A stretch of DNA of 64,000 bases from Spongilla lacustris. Taxonomy: Eukaryota > Porifera > Demospongiae > Spongillida > Spongillidae. The notes below the pieces were generated by a model. The model did no database searches. It was given only the letters and a program-made list of their open reading frames with translations, and was not told the DNA's origin. The translations under genes were made by a program, and so were the position numbers. Positions 1 through 12,700 of this stretch are shown here, piece by piece (within the stretch, counting starts at the first letter, position 1; each line of letters opens with the position of its first letter). Where the stretch lies: assembly GCA_949361645.1 (NCBI GenBank), contig OX442418.1, forward strand, positions 688,951 through 752,950, written 5' to 3'.

Positions 1-302
1 ACGTAGCACACGTGTATTGGGTTTGTGCGTGTGCGTCGTGTTGTAAACTCAGGGAAGCACACGTGACTGCTGGAAAAGTTACATAATATTATGTAAAAGC
101 TGGGCTGTACTGTTGACTTAGGTAAGCATAATCAATTGCCACTCTGACCACGTTATCGAATTATGAAACGCCTAAATAAACAATGAATGCTGTAAAAGTC
201 TACAGTTCCGAGGTGCATGTTAGTTCCGAGCCGGCACTGTACAGAATCTATTAATAACGCGAGTTGCAGAAGGTCTTGAACATACTCCAAGGCAAACTGG
301 CC

Positions 303-3300
303 ATGGCAACGAAAGAAACAAGGATACAGGTGGTGATAGTGGGAGATGTAGCCATTGGAAAGACTCCTTTTTGTCTAACATTCATGAATAATCCATTCCC
401 TGAATCTTGGGTCATTACGTCAGTAATACCCGACGTCTATTCCACCAATATGATGGTGGACGGCAAACCTGTTTCGCTGTCTCTGTGGGATACAGGTAAA
501 CACCAATTTAATCGTGCCACGCTCACCTATCCTGATTTTCATTAGCGGGAGTGGTGGACGCCGATCGCCTACGGCCGCTCTGCTATCCGCTGACAAACGT
601 ATTCCTGGTCGCCTTCGCTGTGGATGACATTTCCTCGTTGGAGAGTGCTAGGGAGAAATGGGTTCCCGAAATCAAACACTTCTGTCCGAACACTCCATGG
701 CTTCTCCTGGGTCTGAAGGCGGACCTCAGGAACTCCTCTGCAGCTGCGGAGGCCGTGCGACCCCGCGGGAGACAGTTTGTGACCAAAAAGGCGGCCAAGG
801 ATATGGCCAGGGAGCTAGGTATGTATACGATGCTATTTAGAATACTCTCAGTCTCTCACCAATCACCATCCATGCATGCTATAGACCCCTTGCCGTGTCA
901 TCCCGGGAAGGAATCAAAACATTAGCTGCCATATTGTTTTGGACCAAAACGTGTGCGTTACTTAGAAATTTGTGTATCTACGGCGACGATGACGTAAATC
1001 TAACTCTATAATTGTACGCCTGTAACAACCCATAACCATTTCATTCGGTACTAAGTACAGTCTGCCCTCCTTATAAGCTCCATGTTTGTTCCCTGAGCTT
1101 ATAAGGAATTTGTGCGAATAACGAATGTTGTTTTTTTGCGTGTACCTACAATAACATTATGAATTAATTACGCGTCAAACACATTGCACTGCATTTTGTC
1201 CTGTAAACACACCAGATGCCTAAAATCCTCCTCTGAAAAGATGCCAAAATTATCTCCTACAAACTGTAAAAGAGTAGACACATTGTTCTTTGCCTCAGTC
1301 AATGGAACTGACTGTGGTTCCACATTGTTGGGGTCTTGGGTTTCTTCTTCATCTACATCAAAACCTGTATGTGAAGTTGTTTGATCCAATAGCCTTGCTG
1401 CAATTTCTGCCATCGTCTCCTCCCCTTCTGTCTCCATTTCTCCAGGATCCATTACCCAATCAAGTGCTGCCATTCGGGTCACTCCCGGTTCAACAGGCAA
1501 CCTTGTGATTACAGCAGCTATCTCCCTTAGTTGGGAACTTTCTCCAGCATCTGCTGCCATCAGTGCTGCTCTGTCTGGTCTCATTTGGCTGATCCAAGTT
1601 TCAGGCAGAACCCCTGACTTGCACCAACAGTTCAAGACAGTTGTTGCCGAGATGTCCTGCCAGGCAGCTACAAGCCAAATAATGGCCTGAATGTGTCAAG
1701 AGTGAAGAAGATATTGTATAGGTACATGTAAGAGCACATCAGTGCAAAAACCTATACAACAAGTAAACAAAGACAGACCTGCTTAAGATTGGTCTTAAGT
1801 GACAGTGCCTGTAGATCCTGACTGGGATCATTGTCACACTGCTAGACCATGTAACGAGCCAGCTTGCCTTTGTAGTGGGCCTTAAAGGCAGCAATGATAC
1901 CTTGGTCCAAGGGCTGCACAACTGACATGCAGTTTGGTGGCAGAAAAAGGAGCAAAAGATTGCCCAACCTAAAGGCATCAAAGCTGCCCACTTTCGTAAG
2001 TACTGTATCTGCCACACCATGTGAACTGGCATTGTCCAGCAACATCAAGCAGTTATGCTGTTGCAACATAAATTGCTCATTCACACTCTTAGACCAATCA
2101 GTGAAAACCTGCAGAAAACCGCAGTGAGTATGAATGATAAAGTAACCTGAAGCTCAACATGCGTGTGCTTACCTCACTATGCATCCAAGCCTTCTTGTTA
2201 CTATAATAGGACACCACAATATCAGGGTTGAAGCTTTTTCCAAAACAGCGAGGCCGCTTGTATTTAAGAATCACGATGGGTTTAAGGCGCTCAGTTCCAC
2301 ATACATTAACAGCTAGGCCCACTGTTATGCGATCTTTTACTTTCTTAAAGCCTCTCACGTCAGTAGTTGTGGAGAGTGTACGATCAGGCTAAAGTAATTC
2401 AAAAGTTTCTTTCACTACATGTACATGAAAATTAATGTATTTATTGGAATATATCACTCACTGCCTGTCTGCAGTATAAACCTGTCTCAGCAAAATTGAA
2501 GACGTCATCTGGTCTGTAGTGGCTCAGAATATCAGGCAGCTCCCTTTGGGCTTTAGCCACACCTAGGCTAATTTGTAGCACCTAAATCTCATTTTCTGAC
2601 ACCACTTCCCATATATATTCTCCTATATAAAAAAAAACACAAAATCAATTAATATATGCATACCCCAAGTTGTACCGTTTATTAACTATAACCTTCTTGG
2701 GCCACTGCTATTTGCCTTGGTGCTGCACAAACTAGTGATGAAGTTGGATGCTGAGCTAAGTGCAGACCTGCTCTTAAATGTTGTGTCTCCTGGATGATTG
2801 TGGCCCACATTACATAGCATTAGGAGTAATTAAATTTAAGTTTTTATATGATTCTGAATAATTAATTTTTGGGGCAACTTGGACCTGTTTAGAATAGAAT
2901 TGCTTGGCCATTAAAATCTATATGTTAGGTGTTTTGGTATACATTTATGGATGTTATGTTGATATACGTAGTAGTGATGGACTTTATAAGAACTGGTATA
3001 TTGGGGTTTAATAAGTAATGAATTTGTGATCAGTTTTGCTGTTTCAGAAAATAACATCATCCATTTTTCACCAAACTTTTAGGGTGGGTACATGCTAGTA
3101 CCAATAGGGTACTTTGCTAATCAGATGTGCGGGATTCTCATGCACTCGTCTGGGACACCACTTCAAACGCTGGCAGCCATCTTTAATCCCCATCATAATT
3201 CAAGTGTTTGTTTAGTGTGTTTTCAGAGCCACTAAGAGGTGTTAGGTCCAAAATTGTTATAGAAAACCAACAGAGTTTACACTAAATGTTTAGCTACATG

Positions 3301-6300
3301 TATGTAAACTGTTTACAGTAATCTTGCTTGCAGAGCAAGGCTGGCTTCTTGCATGTCCTTTCTTGTCAGAGTGTAGGTTCTACCTGTGGCTGTCACCGGA
3401 TTGACAAGGGTTAGGACATCAGAGGGATCAACGTCCATGACATCCTGTCTCACAGGGTAGACAAATGAAGCTGATGGTATGCACGGATGTAGAAATGTCA
3501 CTACGTAGGGATGCGTCAACATTAAGAACATATCCAAGCCAGCATGATGCACCATATGCAACAGTGACATAACCTCGTATGTCTCCTAATGGTAGGGTGT
3601 TGACAACCTCTGCTGCTGCCACCTTTTCAGTCCGTGAACAGGTACTGTTTGAGAAGGATCTCACTTCTACTGTGTTGGCAGAGATAGGAATGACACTGTG
3701 AAGCTGATGAGATCCAGGCACTGTTTTACTGCTCTTCATACGATCATCCAGTAGTCTGGCTTCGTGCTCATGCTCACCAGCAGTCGCAAAGCCAAAGTGC
3801 ATGCCTTTGATGTTGCTCACAGCAAAATCATACAGCTGTCGTGCCGTGAGTATGCGATGTTCATATATATGCTGAAGGCTGGCTCTTGTGGCAAGCCGCT
3901 TTAGGGTCCCTCCAGCTCCATCTCCAGCAGACTTGCCATGAGACGTGGCAAAGAAGTGCCACTCTGCCCTCATCACAAAGTCTTCAAAATGGTGGCACAG
4001 ATTATGAAAGTTCTTGCAGTTTTTGTACTGGGCGGCGCATCCATCTGACACATAAAAAATCTTTTCTGGCTTCTTCCCATTGCATTGCTCAGTTAGAAAA
4101 GAGATTAGTTTTTCTGGAAAAGATGAACTGCAATGGTATAATGCTGTGTGCACTCTGATATGACGATGTAGCACAGACTGGTGAGTTCCCCTCATCGGCA
4201 ACCATTCATCCTTTTGTATGCTACTATCGTGACAAAGGGGATTCAAAGTGAGCTTACGTTGTACGGATAAAGAAGGATAAGCCACATTCCAGTGCCATGC
4301 GGTAACTAGGGTTCAGTTGCCTGTCTCCAAGCAGGGGATGGGGACGAGACCTAATGTCCAACTTTTCAATGGAATGAAACAGCCGTGGAGGGCAGACTGT
4401 ATATGATTCGTGCTTAAACTTAAAATTAATTTGGCCACCATTGTTATTAATACATCATTCGTACGTAATGAAAACACAAATTCTAAATAATGCACACATT
4501 TTGGGCCAAAACAATATGGCCGCTAATGTTTTGATCCTTTACGGGATGACATGGCAAGGGGTCTATACTTCAGTCTTCGTTAATTCCTCATCTACAGGAG
4601 CAGTTGGATATTATGAATGCAGTGCACTCACCCAGAGTGGCCTCACAGAGGCAATGAATTCTGCAGTGAGAGCTTCACTATATCCATCAGGAAACTCTTC
4701 AAATGGGAAATGGTTTTCATGGTTTAGGAGGAAAAGGTATATATAGTTTAAAATAATAATAAGACTGATGCATGATCAATGCAAAATGCAAAGAACTTGG
4801 CTGGTTATGTGTTCCCCTGGCAGCAGAGACTTATGGTGCATGGGGAAATGAAGCTGTTGAAGCCTTCTCACAGCTGGCATCACGGCTTGCCACTCTTACA
4901 TGCAGGCCCAAGTCGGTTGTACTTAGCGACAGCTATGGCAGACTCAACCTCCATCTAGTGAGGGCCAATGCCTTTGCCATCCTCACCAGATGTATTTTGA
5001 ATTAACTATAGGCTACGTTTAAGATGGTACCCATGGGTATGTATAATGTATTGTACATAATAATAGTACATAATGATAATCATAATATTATTTTGTTGTC
5101 GCTATTATTACTTTAATGATACTACAAATAGTACACTATGATAACATTAACACCACTAAACTACAGCTAATGTTACTATTAATACAATATTATATATACA
5201 TTGTAAGTCCATAATAATGTGATGATGGCAGGTATCACAATAGCTCCAGCATTGGCCCGTACCAAAATAATGCTGAGACGACCATAGAGGGTGGCCAGAG
5301 CTCTTGACTTGGTGGAATTAGTCCGGACAGCCAGGTGTGATGCCACAGTTGTAAACACCTCAATGGCTTCAACTCCCCATGCACACCACTAAAGGAATGC
5401 ACCGCCAGCCTAACTGTTTGCACTTAGCATCATTTTGCAAGTGCTTCCTTTTCTCTGCAGCTCTAGCAGCCACACCAGATGACATGCCAATAATATTAAT
5501 AATAATAAAAACATACCACTAACCCATAATTGTTATGTATATCCATACAGGACCACTGAGGTTCCTGTATTCACCATGCCAGTTTCACTACATATCAACA
5601 TCAGCACATCCACATTTGCTGGGGACTGGAAGGGGATGATCAATTGTGAGGACCTCGCTGATGTGGCCTTCCTGCTGGGCCCAAAGACCTACCACGCCCA
5701 CAAATATGTCCTGTGTAGTGCCTCAGATGTGTTCAGAAGAATGTTTGGAGTAGAAGATACAGCTGAGGCAGCAAACCTTGGGGAGTGTCCACATTGGAAC
5801 AAGAAACGCTTGAAAGAAGTCACTGCAGAGAATATCTGTGGTGGGAAAGTGGCGGGACTGAAGGACATCAAATACAGGTTCGTTCACACTATAATTCACT
5901 AGGCCACTCCCCCTAATGGCTTCCTCCATCAGTGTGAGTGGTGAGAGAGTCACTACAATCATGTTGGATGAGACCTTGATATCTGAAGTCCCCTTCCTGA
6001 GGTGTCTTGAGTTCCTCTACACAGGCATTGTGGACTTGGAGGCTAAGAGTACCCTTATTGATGAGACCATAAAGGTTGCTGAACTGTTCAATCTTCCAGA
6101 GCTGCAGACAATATGTGAAAATGCCAAGAAGGGGGAGAGAAAGTATTGGTGCAATCCAGAAATAATGCTACAAGATAGGAAGTGTGGTATAGCCAAGCGT
6201 CTGTTCCTGAACCAGCCCCAGCTGTCTGATGTACGTGTGATGGTGGAGGGGAAGGTCATACATGCACACAAAGTGGTCTTCATGGCAAGGTGTGATGTTC

Positions 6301-8923
6301 TCTCTGCCATGTTTAGAAATGGCTTTGTTGAGAGCCAGGTTTCAAAGGTGATATGTGGCTTTAAATAGGAGCTGTCCCATTAAGCTGTGTTATATCCTTG
6401 TAGGTGGAGCTTCATGACATCACATATGAAAACATGTTGGCCTTTCTGGAGTACCTGTACACTGATAGTTGTCCCCTCAAAGATGGCAACACTGTTGGAA
6501 TCATGATACTCTCCAATCAGTATTTGATGCCTCGACTTAAATCACTGTGTGAACATTACTTAGCGGAGGCAGTTGAGAGGGCACAAGTCACTGATGTTAT
6601 TGGTGAGTACTTGAGACTGCACTGATGCATTGATCATTAAATACCTGCACAGGTTTTTAAATACAATTAAAAGATAAATAAAAAGAATTTGATGTATGAT
6701 TGAGTAAACAAGGAATTATGATTATATATTACAGACCTACATTATTTATTAAATCTACCTGTGTAAGTTATATGTAATAGTGTGTAGGTAGGTAATAAAT
6801 TTACTGAGAGATCTCATGATGATGAAAAATAAATTTCCTACTGAGCAAAGCAAAATGGCTCAAGGATAAGGTGTTTTAAGTGACATACAGACTGGAGGCA
6901 TATTGACAACAATTGCTCTGGATGCAACAACATACATTTTCAACTAATTAATAGCAGCCCCTGTAAATAGGCCATCTGACAGATTGACTTTGTGAGTATT
7001 CACAATTACAGTATAAATGTACAGTAGCGGTTACATGCCGCATGCATTGATACAAGCACTTATGCTATGTATAATCATTGCTACCTTGCGCTCCTATGCA
7101 CACCAGTGCACTGTGCGAATTTAAAAAGAAACCTCGAATAAGAAGGTGAACAACTGCACTCAATAGGATTCAAACACCTGCCGAGAAGGGACACACATTA
7201 ACAAAGGCAATTTAACTATCACATTAAGCATGTAAAAGGGGCAACCTTGTTGCTTGCGTAAATAAAGCATTAGCATGACTTTGCTTGCCATAAGCCTATG
7301 GCCGCCGCTGGACAGAATATATATTATGACTTTGTACCTGTAACATGTGTGTCACATGATATGATGTAATGTATTGGTCACAAACCCTGTAAGTGTTCAA
7401 GAGGTACATGTGCATATGTGAAGCCATACAAGTACACATTTGGTAGTAATCCCTTTATTATTTCTCTAATGCATCACTTACAAATGAATCTCCCAGACAG
7501 GAATTTGTAGTGCACTGAAAACCTCTACTGCACTTTATTAAAATGGGTTACAAATTGCTCTACAATACTGAAATGATTATATCGGAATGAGTGAATATTA
7601 CTTTTTTGTAATTAACCATGATCAATAGTGGCATATATGTCCTGCACAAGCAATTAATATATTTTGCACACTTGGCATTCAAGTGATTCAACGGGAGAGT
7701 TTTAAGACAACAAAAACTCGTTCCCAGACCCATTATCTCCTCCTCATCTTCTTGGGTGAACACAACTGTAACCAACTTTAGAATTTATCTCCCACGTGCC
7801 CATTGATGCCAGTCAGATATGCATAGTGGACATGAAACTGCCAAATATAATATTGAGCAGTGAGTTCCAATAACCACGGACTGAATAAGAGCTTTTGGTC
7901 CAAGCCTGTACCTAAACCTGCCTAATGGCAGGAGGTCCAAAGCTGAAAAGAGCGATCAGTAGAGTAGAGTGTAGCTAATATCAGGATTCTGACGAGAAAC
8001 ATAGTTACCTATAATATTGTGTTACTGCATTTGGTCAGTATAGAAGATTTGCATTTTATACCCATATATATATCAGTGATTACTATTATATGCATAAGGC
8101 CAAACAACCACATAACATAGTATATGTGTAACAGTTCAAACTAAACCTCAGTGTAGTCCCCAGCCCTAAATGGTGCATATGCACTTCTCAATGCAATTGA
8201 TAGTGTGGTATACAAGAATGATTAGTAACAACAACAGTTATGAGACAATGCAAGCAACAAACATTCTCTCTGGAAGGTGGGTACATGGTCATAGGATTTG
8301 AATGTAATGGTGGTGTAAAAAGGAAGGGAACAACAGCTCAGCAGCAATATGGGAAACAATAGTCCTGTCTTTAGCAACGTACAATGTAAGTACCGACTGA
8401 AAAGTGGTGTACTGGACTTGACCTTCATATCATTGCTGGACCCTTCTGTTCCTTTCCTTTTTGCTCCAAATTTCTCCTTGCAATCACCAGCTTTATTACT
8501 TGTGCTTATGAGAGACAATTCTGAAGGATCATGAGTTGCAAGCAAGCTGCAATTGGCACAGTACTACTTATTTTAACTGAAGACTGTTCTAGTGGGTGAA
8601 GGGTGCCATTGCATAGCCCACGCAGGGAGGGGGCTCCCTGGGGTGCCTGTAGTGCACTTGGCAGACATGACTTATAACTTAAATGTACCATTGATGCATG
8701 GCCCACAACTATAATCAGATTTCTGTTTATTCTAATTGCAGCCCTCCTGCTAACAGCTCAGCTGCACAATGCACCACAGCTCAGAGCTGCATGTCTTGTC
8801 TACATCTCCAATAACTACAGATCCTTCTCTACAAAGCCAGAGTTCTCCCTCCTCACTGGTGACAACCTCAGCTATGTCCTCTCCCAACAAGGGTTTCTTG
8901 CCTCATATGAAGAAGCCTTGAGG
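303..8923 (+). CDS. RhoBTB-type protein: degenerate Rho GTPase domain plus two BTB domains
   Basis: Seven exons join in phase: 303-495, 546-818, 4598-4736, 5551-5877, 5933-6347, 6404-6602, 8742-8923 (576 codons; the 3' end is unresolved). The start is ATG 303 in a good context. Residues 8-180 are a Rho-family GTPase (GDVAIGKT P-loop, WDTAG, KAD in place of TKLD, ECSAL). Two BTB domains follow; the first contains an insertion of about 45 residues and the second reads [16 protein letters not shown] onward. A helical C-terminal stretch ([18 protein letters not shown]) resembles RHOBTB C-termini. RHOBTB proteins are known CUL3 ubiquitin-ligase adaptors, so the same role is inferred here. Oddities: the residues equivalent to Rac Gly12 and Gln61 are both Val, predicting a GTPase that cannot hydrolyse GTP normally. 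Intron 2 is 3.8 kb and full of transposon remains; other introns are 50-56 bp. A Dictyostelium RacA-like origin is an alternative. Confidence 0.8.
1168..2620 (-). mobile_element. Tigger/pogo-like DDE transposase remnant inside RhoBTB intron 2
   Basis: Read on the minus strand, the pieces in order match a Tigger (pogo-group Tc1/mariner) transposase: a first catalytic block reading [10 protein letters not shown] near 2470-2510, [13 protein letters not shown] near 2310-2350, MLLDNASSH near 2030 and FLPPN...QPLDQGII near 1900-1950, then an acidic C-terminal tail ending at 1168. The block normally reads NADETGL, so the first catalytic Asp appears to be Ala here; the other two acidic residues remain. 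The transposase frame is interrupted by what look like real introns: 2172-2109 has gtaag and ctgcag borders and joins HSE to VFTDW in phase. Further breaks occur around 2360-2450 and 1690-1840. The element is probably inactive. I could not define terminal inverted repeats. Confidence 0.75.
3313..4285 (-). mobile_element. Transposon-type ORF of an unnamed family, frameshifted
   Basis: A 285-codon minus-strand frame contains [11 protein letters not shown] and [18 protein letters not shown], the kind of block I associate with multicopy uncharacterised transposon proteins in aquatic animals. The natural C-terminus, with [16 protein letters not shown] and ending near TYTLTRKD, lies in a different frame (3313-3570) that overlaps the end of the first. 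A frameshift near 3540 therefore splits the protein. It sits in intron 2 of the RhoBTB gene, opposite to the host gene. I cannot name its superfamily; the GCAAQYKN and HGKSAGD blocks could belong to a transposase core, but that is inference. Confidence 0.5.
4772..5005 (+). mobile_element. Reverse-transcriptase C-terminal fragment (retroelement remnant)
   Basis: The frame reads [20 protein letters not shown] and later [20 protein letters not shown]. These resemble the C-terminal part of ORFs downstream of reverse transcriptases that are common in sponge genomes. It is only about 75 codons, lacks the catalytic YxDD region, and lies in intron 3 of the RhoBTB gene (4737-5550) in the same orientation. 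Assignment rests on recalled family resemblance, so the retroelement class is left open. Confidence 0.5.
6603..8741 (+). other. RhoBTB intron 6, no recognisable gene
   Basis: This 2.1 kb AT-rich interval has a gtgagt donor at 6603 and a tctaattgcag acceptor ending at 8741. Short ORFs occur on both strands, but none shows a domain, repeat or consistent splice structure. I see no clear transposon termini. Confidence 0.6.
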
Positions 8924-9762
8924 GTGAGCAAGAGTACACAGATCTGAAGTGTACTTGATCATTGACTGTGAAGATCACCTGATCTCAAGTTCTTATAATT
9001 ATGATCAGCCTCTTTCCTTGTTTGGAACAAGTTTATATGTATATTTAGTGACTTGGAGCATGGGCCTTACATAAGGACGATGTTGAAGTATAAAAACAAT
9101 GGCAATGGCTTGGTAGCTAAACGTTTCATTGATTCATTGATTCTAATTAGGATCGGTCACATGACTAAATTATCACAGACATCTGTCAAATCCTTATAGC
9201 GTCAAGTTGGAATCAGTAAAATTTGACAAAGCCTTACCATAGAACTGCATGTTTCTTGTAACTGCAGGTTGACAGCAGCAATGCCAATGGTCCAAACAGT
9301 GCTTACTGAGGTCAGACATGACTACCAAATAATGACATTCTTTCAAAGCATGACGAAACTTCAATTGCTGATTGATGATGTGTAAACCACACACCTGATT
9401 TCCAACGCATAAGAACTAAAGTAATGCACGATCATTTATTAATATAACTATTACTCTATGTCAAGGGAGTGAATAGTAATGACAAAATGATAATTGGGGC
9501 TATTGGCAATGATTATTTAAAGTGGCAATGATTCTTTAAAAGTGTGTATCTGTGCTCACTGTCTCTACACACAGCTGCAGCTGCCAATGGGTTGGTTAGG
9601 GGCAATGCCTGATTACAACATGTGAAATATGTCAACTACATGTAACACATTACAAGCACAGGTACACACACACACCAGTTATACAAAAGAACATGGAGAA
9701 GCATGCATGCATACTGGAAGATTGGAGTCCTGCACAAACATTGATTGACAAGTCCATCCTCC
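8924..9762. other. Convergent 3' region of the RhoBTB and AIP3 genes; last RhoBTB exon unresolved
   Basis: After the gtgagc donor at 8924, two acceptors could begin a short in-phase terminal exon: one before GTTGACAGCAGC (about 9269) ending at a TGA near 9308, and one before CTGCAGCTGCC (about 9576) ending at a TGA near 9620. Reading through the donor instead gives a stop after seven codons. The sequence alone does not decide between them. No other coding signal is evident. Confidence 0.4.
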
Positions 9763-12700
9763 TCACACCAGAGAACTTAACATTGCCGTGGGGGCAGCTC
9801 TGTGCCTGCTGGGCTGTGATGGGCTCCCTGACACCTGCGGTTGAGAACCCCGCCTAATAGTGGGGAGGGCATGGCTTGGTGCCCCCCTGGGGGGCTCAGT
9901 GTTGTGCATGGTGTGCCTCTTGACGATGGCAGTAGAGCCGTGGGGGGCGTGGCGTGGGTATGATGTAAGGGGAGGCTCCTCCTGTGATATGAGGATGGCA
10001 TGCTTGGCCCTCATGGCTTCCATCACCTCAGCTGTGAACGTCCCCTGCTCTATCACTGGTCTGGGGAGGAGGGCATTGGTTTTGGCAGCAGCATGTGTAC
10101 CAACATCTCTACCATTGGAAGTTTCCCTGCCAACATCTCTACCATTGGAAGTTTCCCTGCCAAAGTCTCTACCATTGGAAGTTTCCCTGCCAACATCTCT
10201 ACCATTGGAAGTCTCCCTGCCAACATCTCTACCATTGGAAGTGTCCCTGCCAAAGTCTCTACCATTGGAAGTTTCCCTGCCAACATCTCTACCATTGGAA
10301 GTCTCCCTGCCAATGTCTCTGACGTTGGTTTTTGCAGCACTGTCCCTGCCATTGGCATTAGTGACAGGAGCAGCAGTGTCCCTAGCAGAGGTGGTGACGG
10401 TAGCTGTAGCCTTATATGGCAGGCTAGGGTGGACAACTGGCAGGTCACTCTTTGGGGCAGGCTTAACAGCAGGTGTTCTCTCGCTCACTCCCAGAGCAGG
10501 TTCCTGCGTTCTGCTCTTGTTCTTGCCTGACTTAGTGGCGTGAGTGTAGGTGTGGTGGAAGACCGGGGCAGAAGGTTGAAGGTCAGCGGAGGGGGAGGAG
10601 TCTGACTGCAGCCTGAGCTCAGGGGTAGACTTCCTCAGCTTGGAGGAAGCCATGGCACTGGACATGAGGTGGGGCTGGTGTCTTCCAATGGTGGACAGAG
10701 CCTGCTGAAGGGGTGGAGCCTGCAGAAGGGGTGGAGCCTGCTGAAGGGGTGGAGCCTGCTGAAGGGGTGGAGCCTGCAGATGTGGTGGAGCCTGCTGAAG
10801 GAGTGGAGCCTGCAGATATGGCGGAGCCTGCTGAAGGGGTGGAGCCTGCTGAAGGGGTGGAGCCTGCTGAAGGGGTGGAGCCTGCTGAAGGGGTGGAGCC
10901 TGTGATTGAGGACCACGTGATGGTGGGCCTTGTGATGAAGAGCTGCTGGATCTATCTGAACTCGATTTCCTCGACATGTGCAGCGAGGAGGTTGCCTCTG
11001 TATCCGAGTGTCTGTCTCCCCTATGTGGAGGAGGGCGCCTGTCAGCTGCTCCAGTAGACATGTGCCTGCTCACTGTTGGTGGGTGCTGGCCCATCCTCAC
11101 CAGCTCAGGGTGCTGGTCCATCCTCACCAGCTCAGGTTGGTCTCTCACGGGTAGGTGATCGTAAGACACTTCCTCGCTCATCGTCGGTGTACCCATGCCG
11201 CCCGATGCCCCAGAGGAAGGTCTGGGGACTGTTGGTTTCGAAGGTACGCTATTTTGTGTTTTTGCGCGTCCATTTGTAGCCCCAATCTTGTCCTCCGACA
11301 TTGAATGTTCAAATTCATGCAGCAGAAACTCATCCCATGATTGCACACTATCATTGCCACCATCTTCAAACTCTCCCACGTAGCCAATGCTCTTGCGGTT
11401 TCTGGGCCTCAACAGGGCCATCTTCTGGTAGTCAGTGCTGTGGTAATCTGGCAGGAACACTTCTCCGCTTCTTGCCTTGTGCAGGTGAGGGTTAATGGAA
11501 GGCTCCGAGGACTGCTCAACACTTGCTCTTCGGGCATTCACCATCACCAGCTGCTGGCTCTCCTTCTCCCTCCTCCTCCTTTGGTCCACCTTCTGTGCCT
11601 CCTCTTCCTTCATTCTTTGTTCCATCTCTCGCCTCTCCTTCTCCTCTCTCTCCTGGGTTTGTTTGGCAATCTCCCTCTCTCTTGCAGCTCGTGCCAGCTC
11701 TCTCTCCTGGGCCTGTTTAGCCAGTTCTCTCTCCTTGGCCTGTTTAGCCATTTCCCTCTCCTTGGCCTGTTTAGCCAGTTCCCTCTCCTGGGCCTCCCTC
11801 TCTTGAGCAACTCTCGCCTTCTCTCTCTCTGCAGCTTGCCTGGCCAGCTCCCTTCCCTCGGACTGCCTGCTGACCATGCCCAGGTCTCTGGAAGCCCTCC
11901 CCACCTCCCTCTGCTGTGCCTGCCTGGCTAGCTCCATCTTCTGTGCCTGCAGGTCACGCTCCGCCTCTTCAATCTGCCTAGCCAGCTCCCTCACCCTGGC
12001 AGCCCTGGCCACCTCTATCTCCTCTGCTTGACCGGGTACCTCGTACCTGGAGGTATCCTGCTGGCCTTCACCCCTCACCAGGGAAGCCTCACCTCGCCTG
12101 GCCACCTCTCTCTCCTGCACAAACCTGCTCAAGGTCTCTCTCTCCCTCTGCTGCCCCACCTTCTCCTGCATGTACAGAGCCTTCAGCTTGCTGTCTCTCA
12201 GTCCCTCCAGCTCTGCCGCCATGTTGGTGGAGTTGAGGCGATCCATTTGGCTCTTCAGCTTCTGCTCAAAGCGCTGGATAGCGATCTTCGGGGAGTTTAT
12301 TTCCCTCCTTCGCTGCTGAATGATCTGTGCTTGTTCTAAGCTTTGCATCCTGTGGGTGTGGTCAGGCAATACAGCCTCTATGTTCTGCAGCAGTGCCTGG
12401 CGATTGGGGTCGCCCGTGGGGATGAAAGAGGGGACCAGGGGGACGCGACGTGACTGGACAGCAGCAAACTTCTCCAGTGTGCGCAGGACGTCAAGGAGGC
12501 CCCCACACCTCTCCACTGCCTCATGGATCCTTGGCCCTTCCTCGTGGATGAAGCTGAAGAGAAATGGAGGGGGGGAAAGGGGAGGAGAAGAGTGAGGGAT
12601 AGTTATTGAAGAGATGATTGAGGAGAGATGGAGTAAGGTGGTGGTTGAAAAAGCATGCACAAAAGAAATTGCAGTGGTGAAAGGATCAGAACAGTACAGC

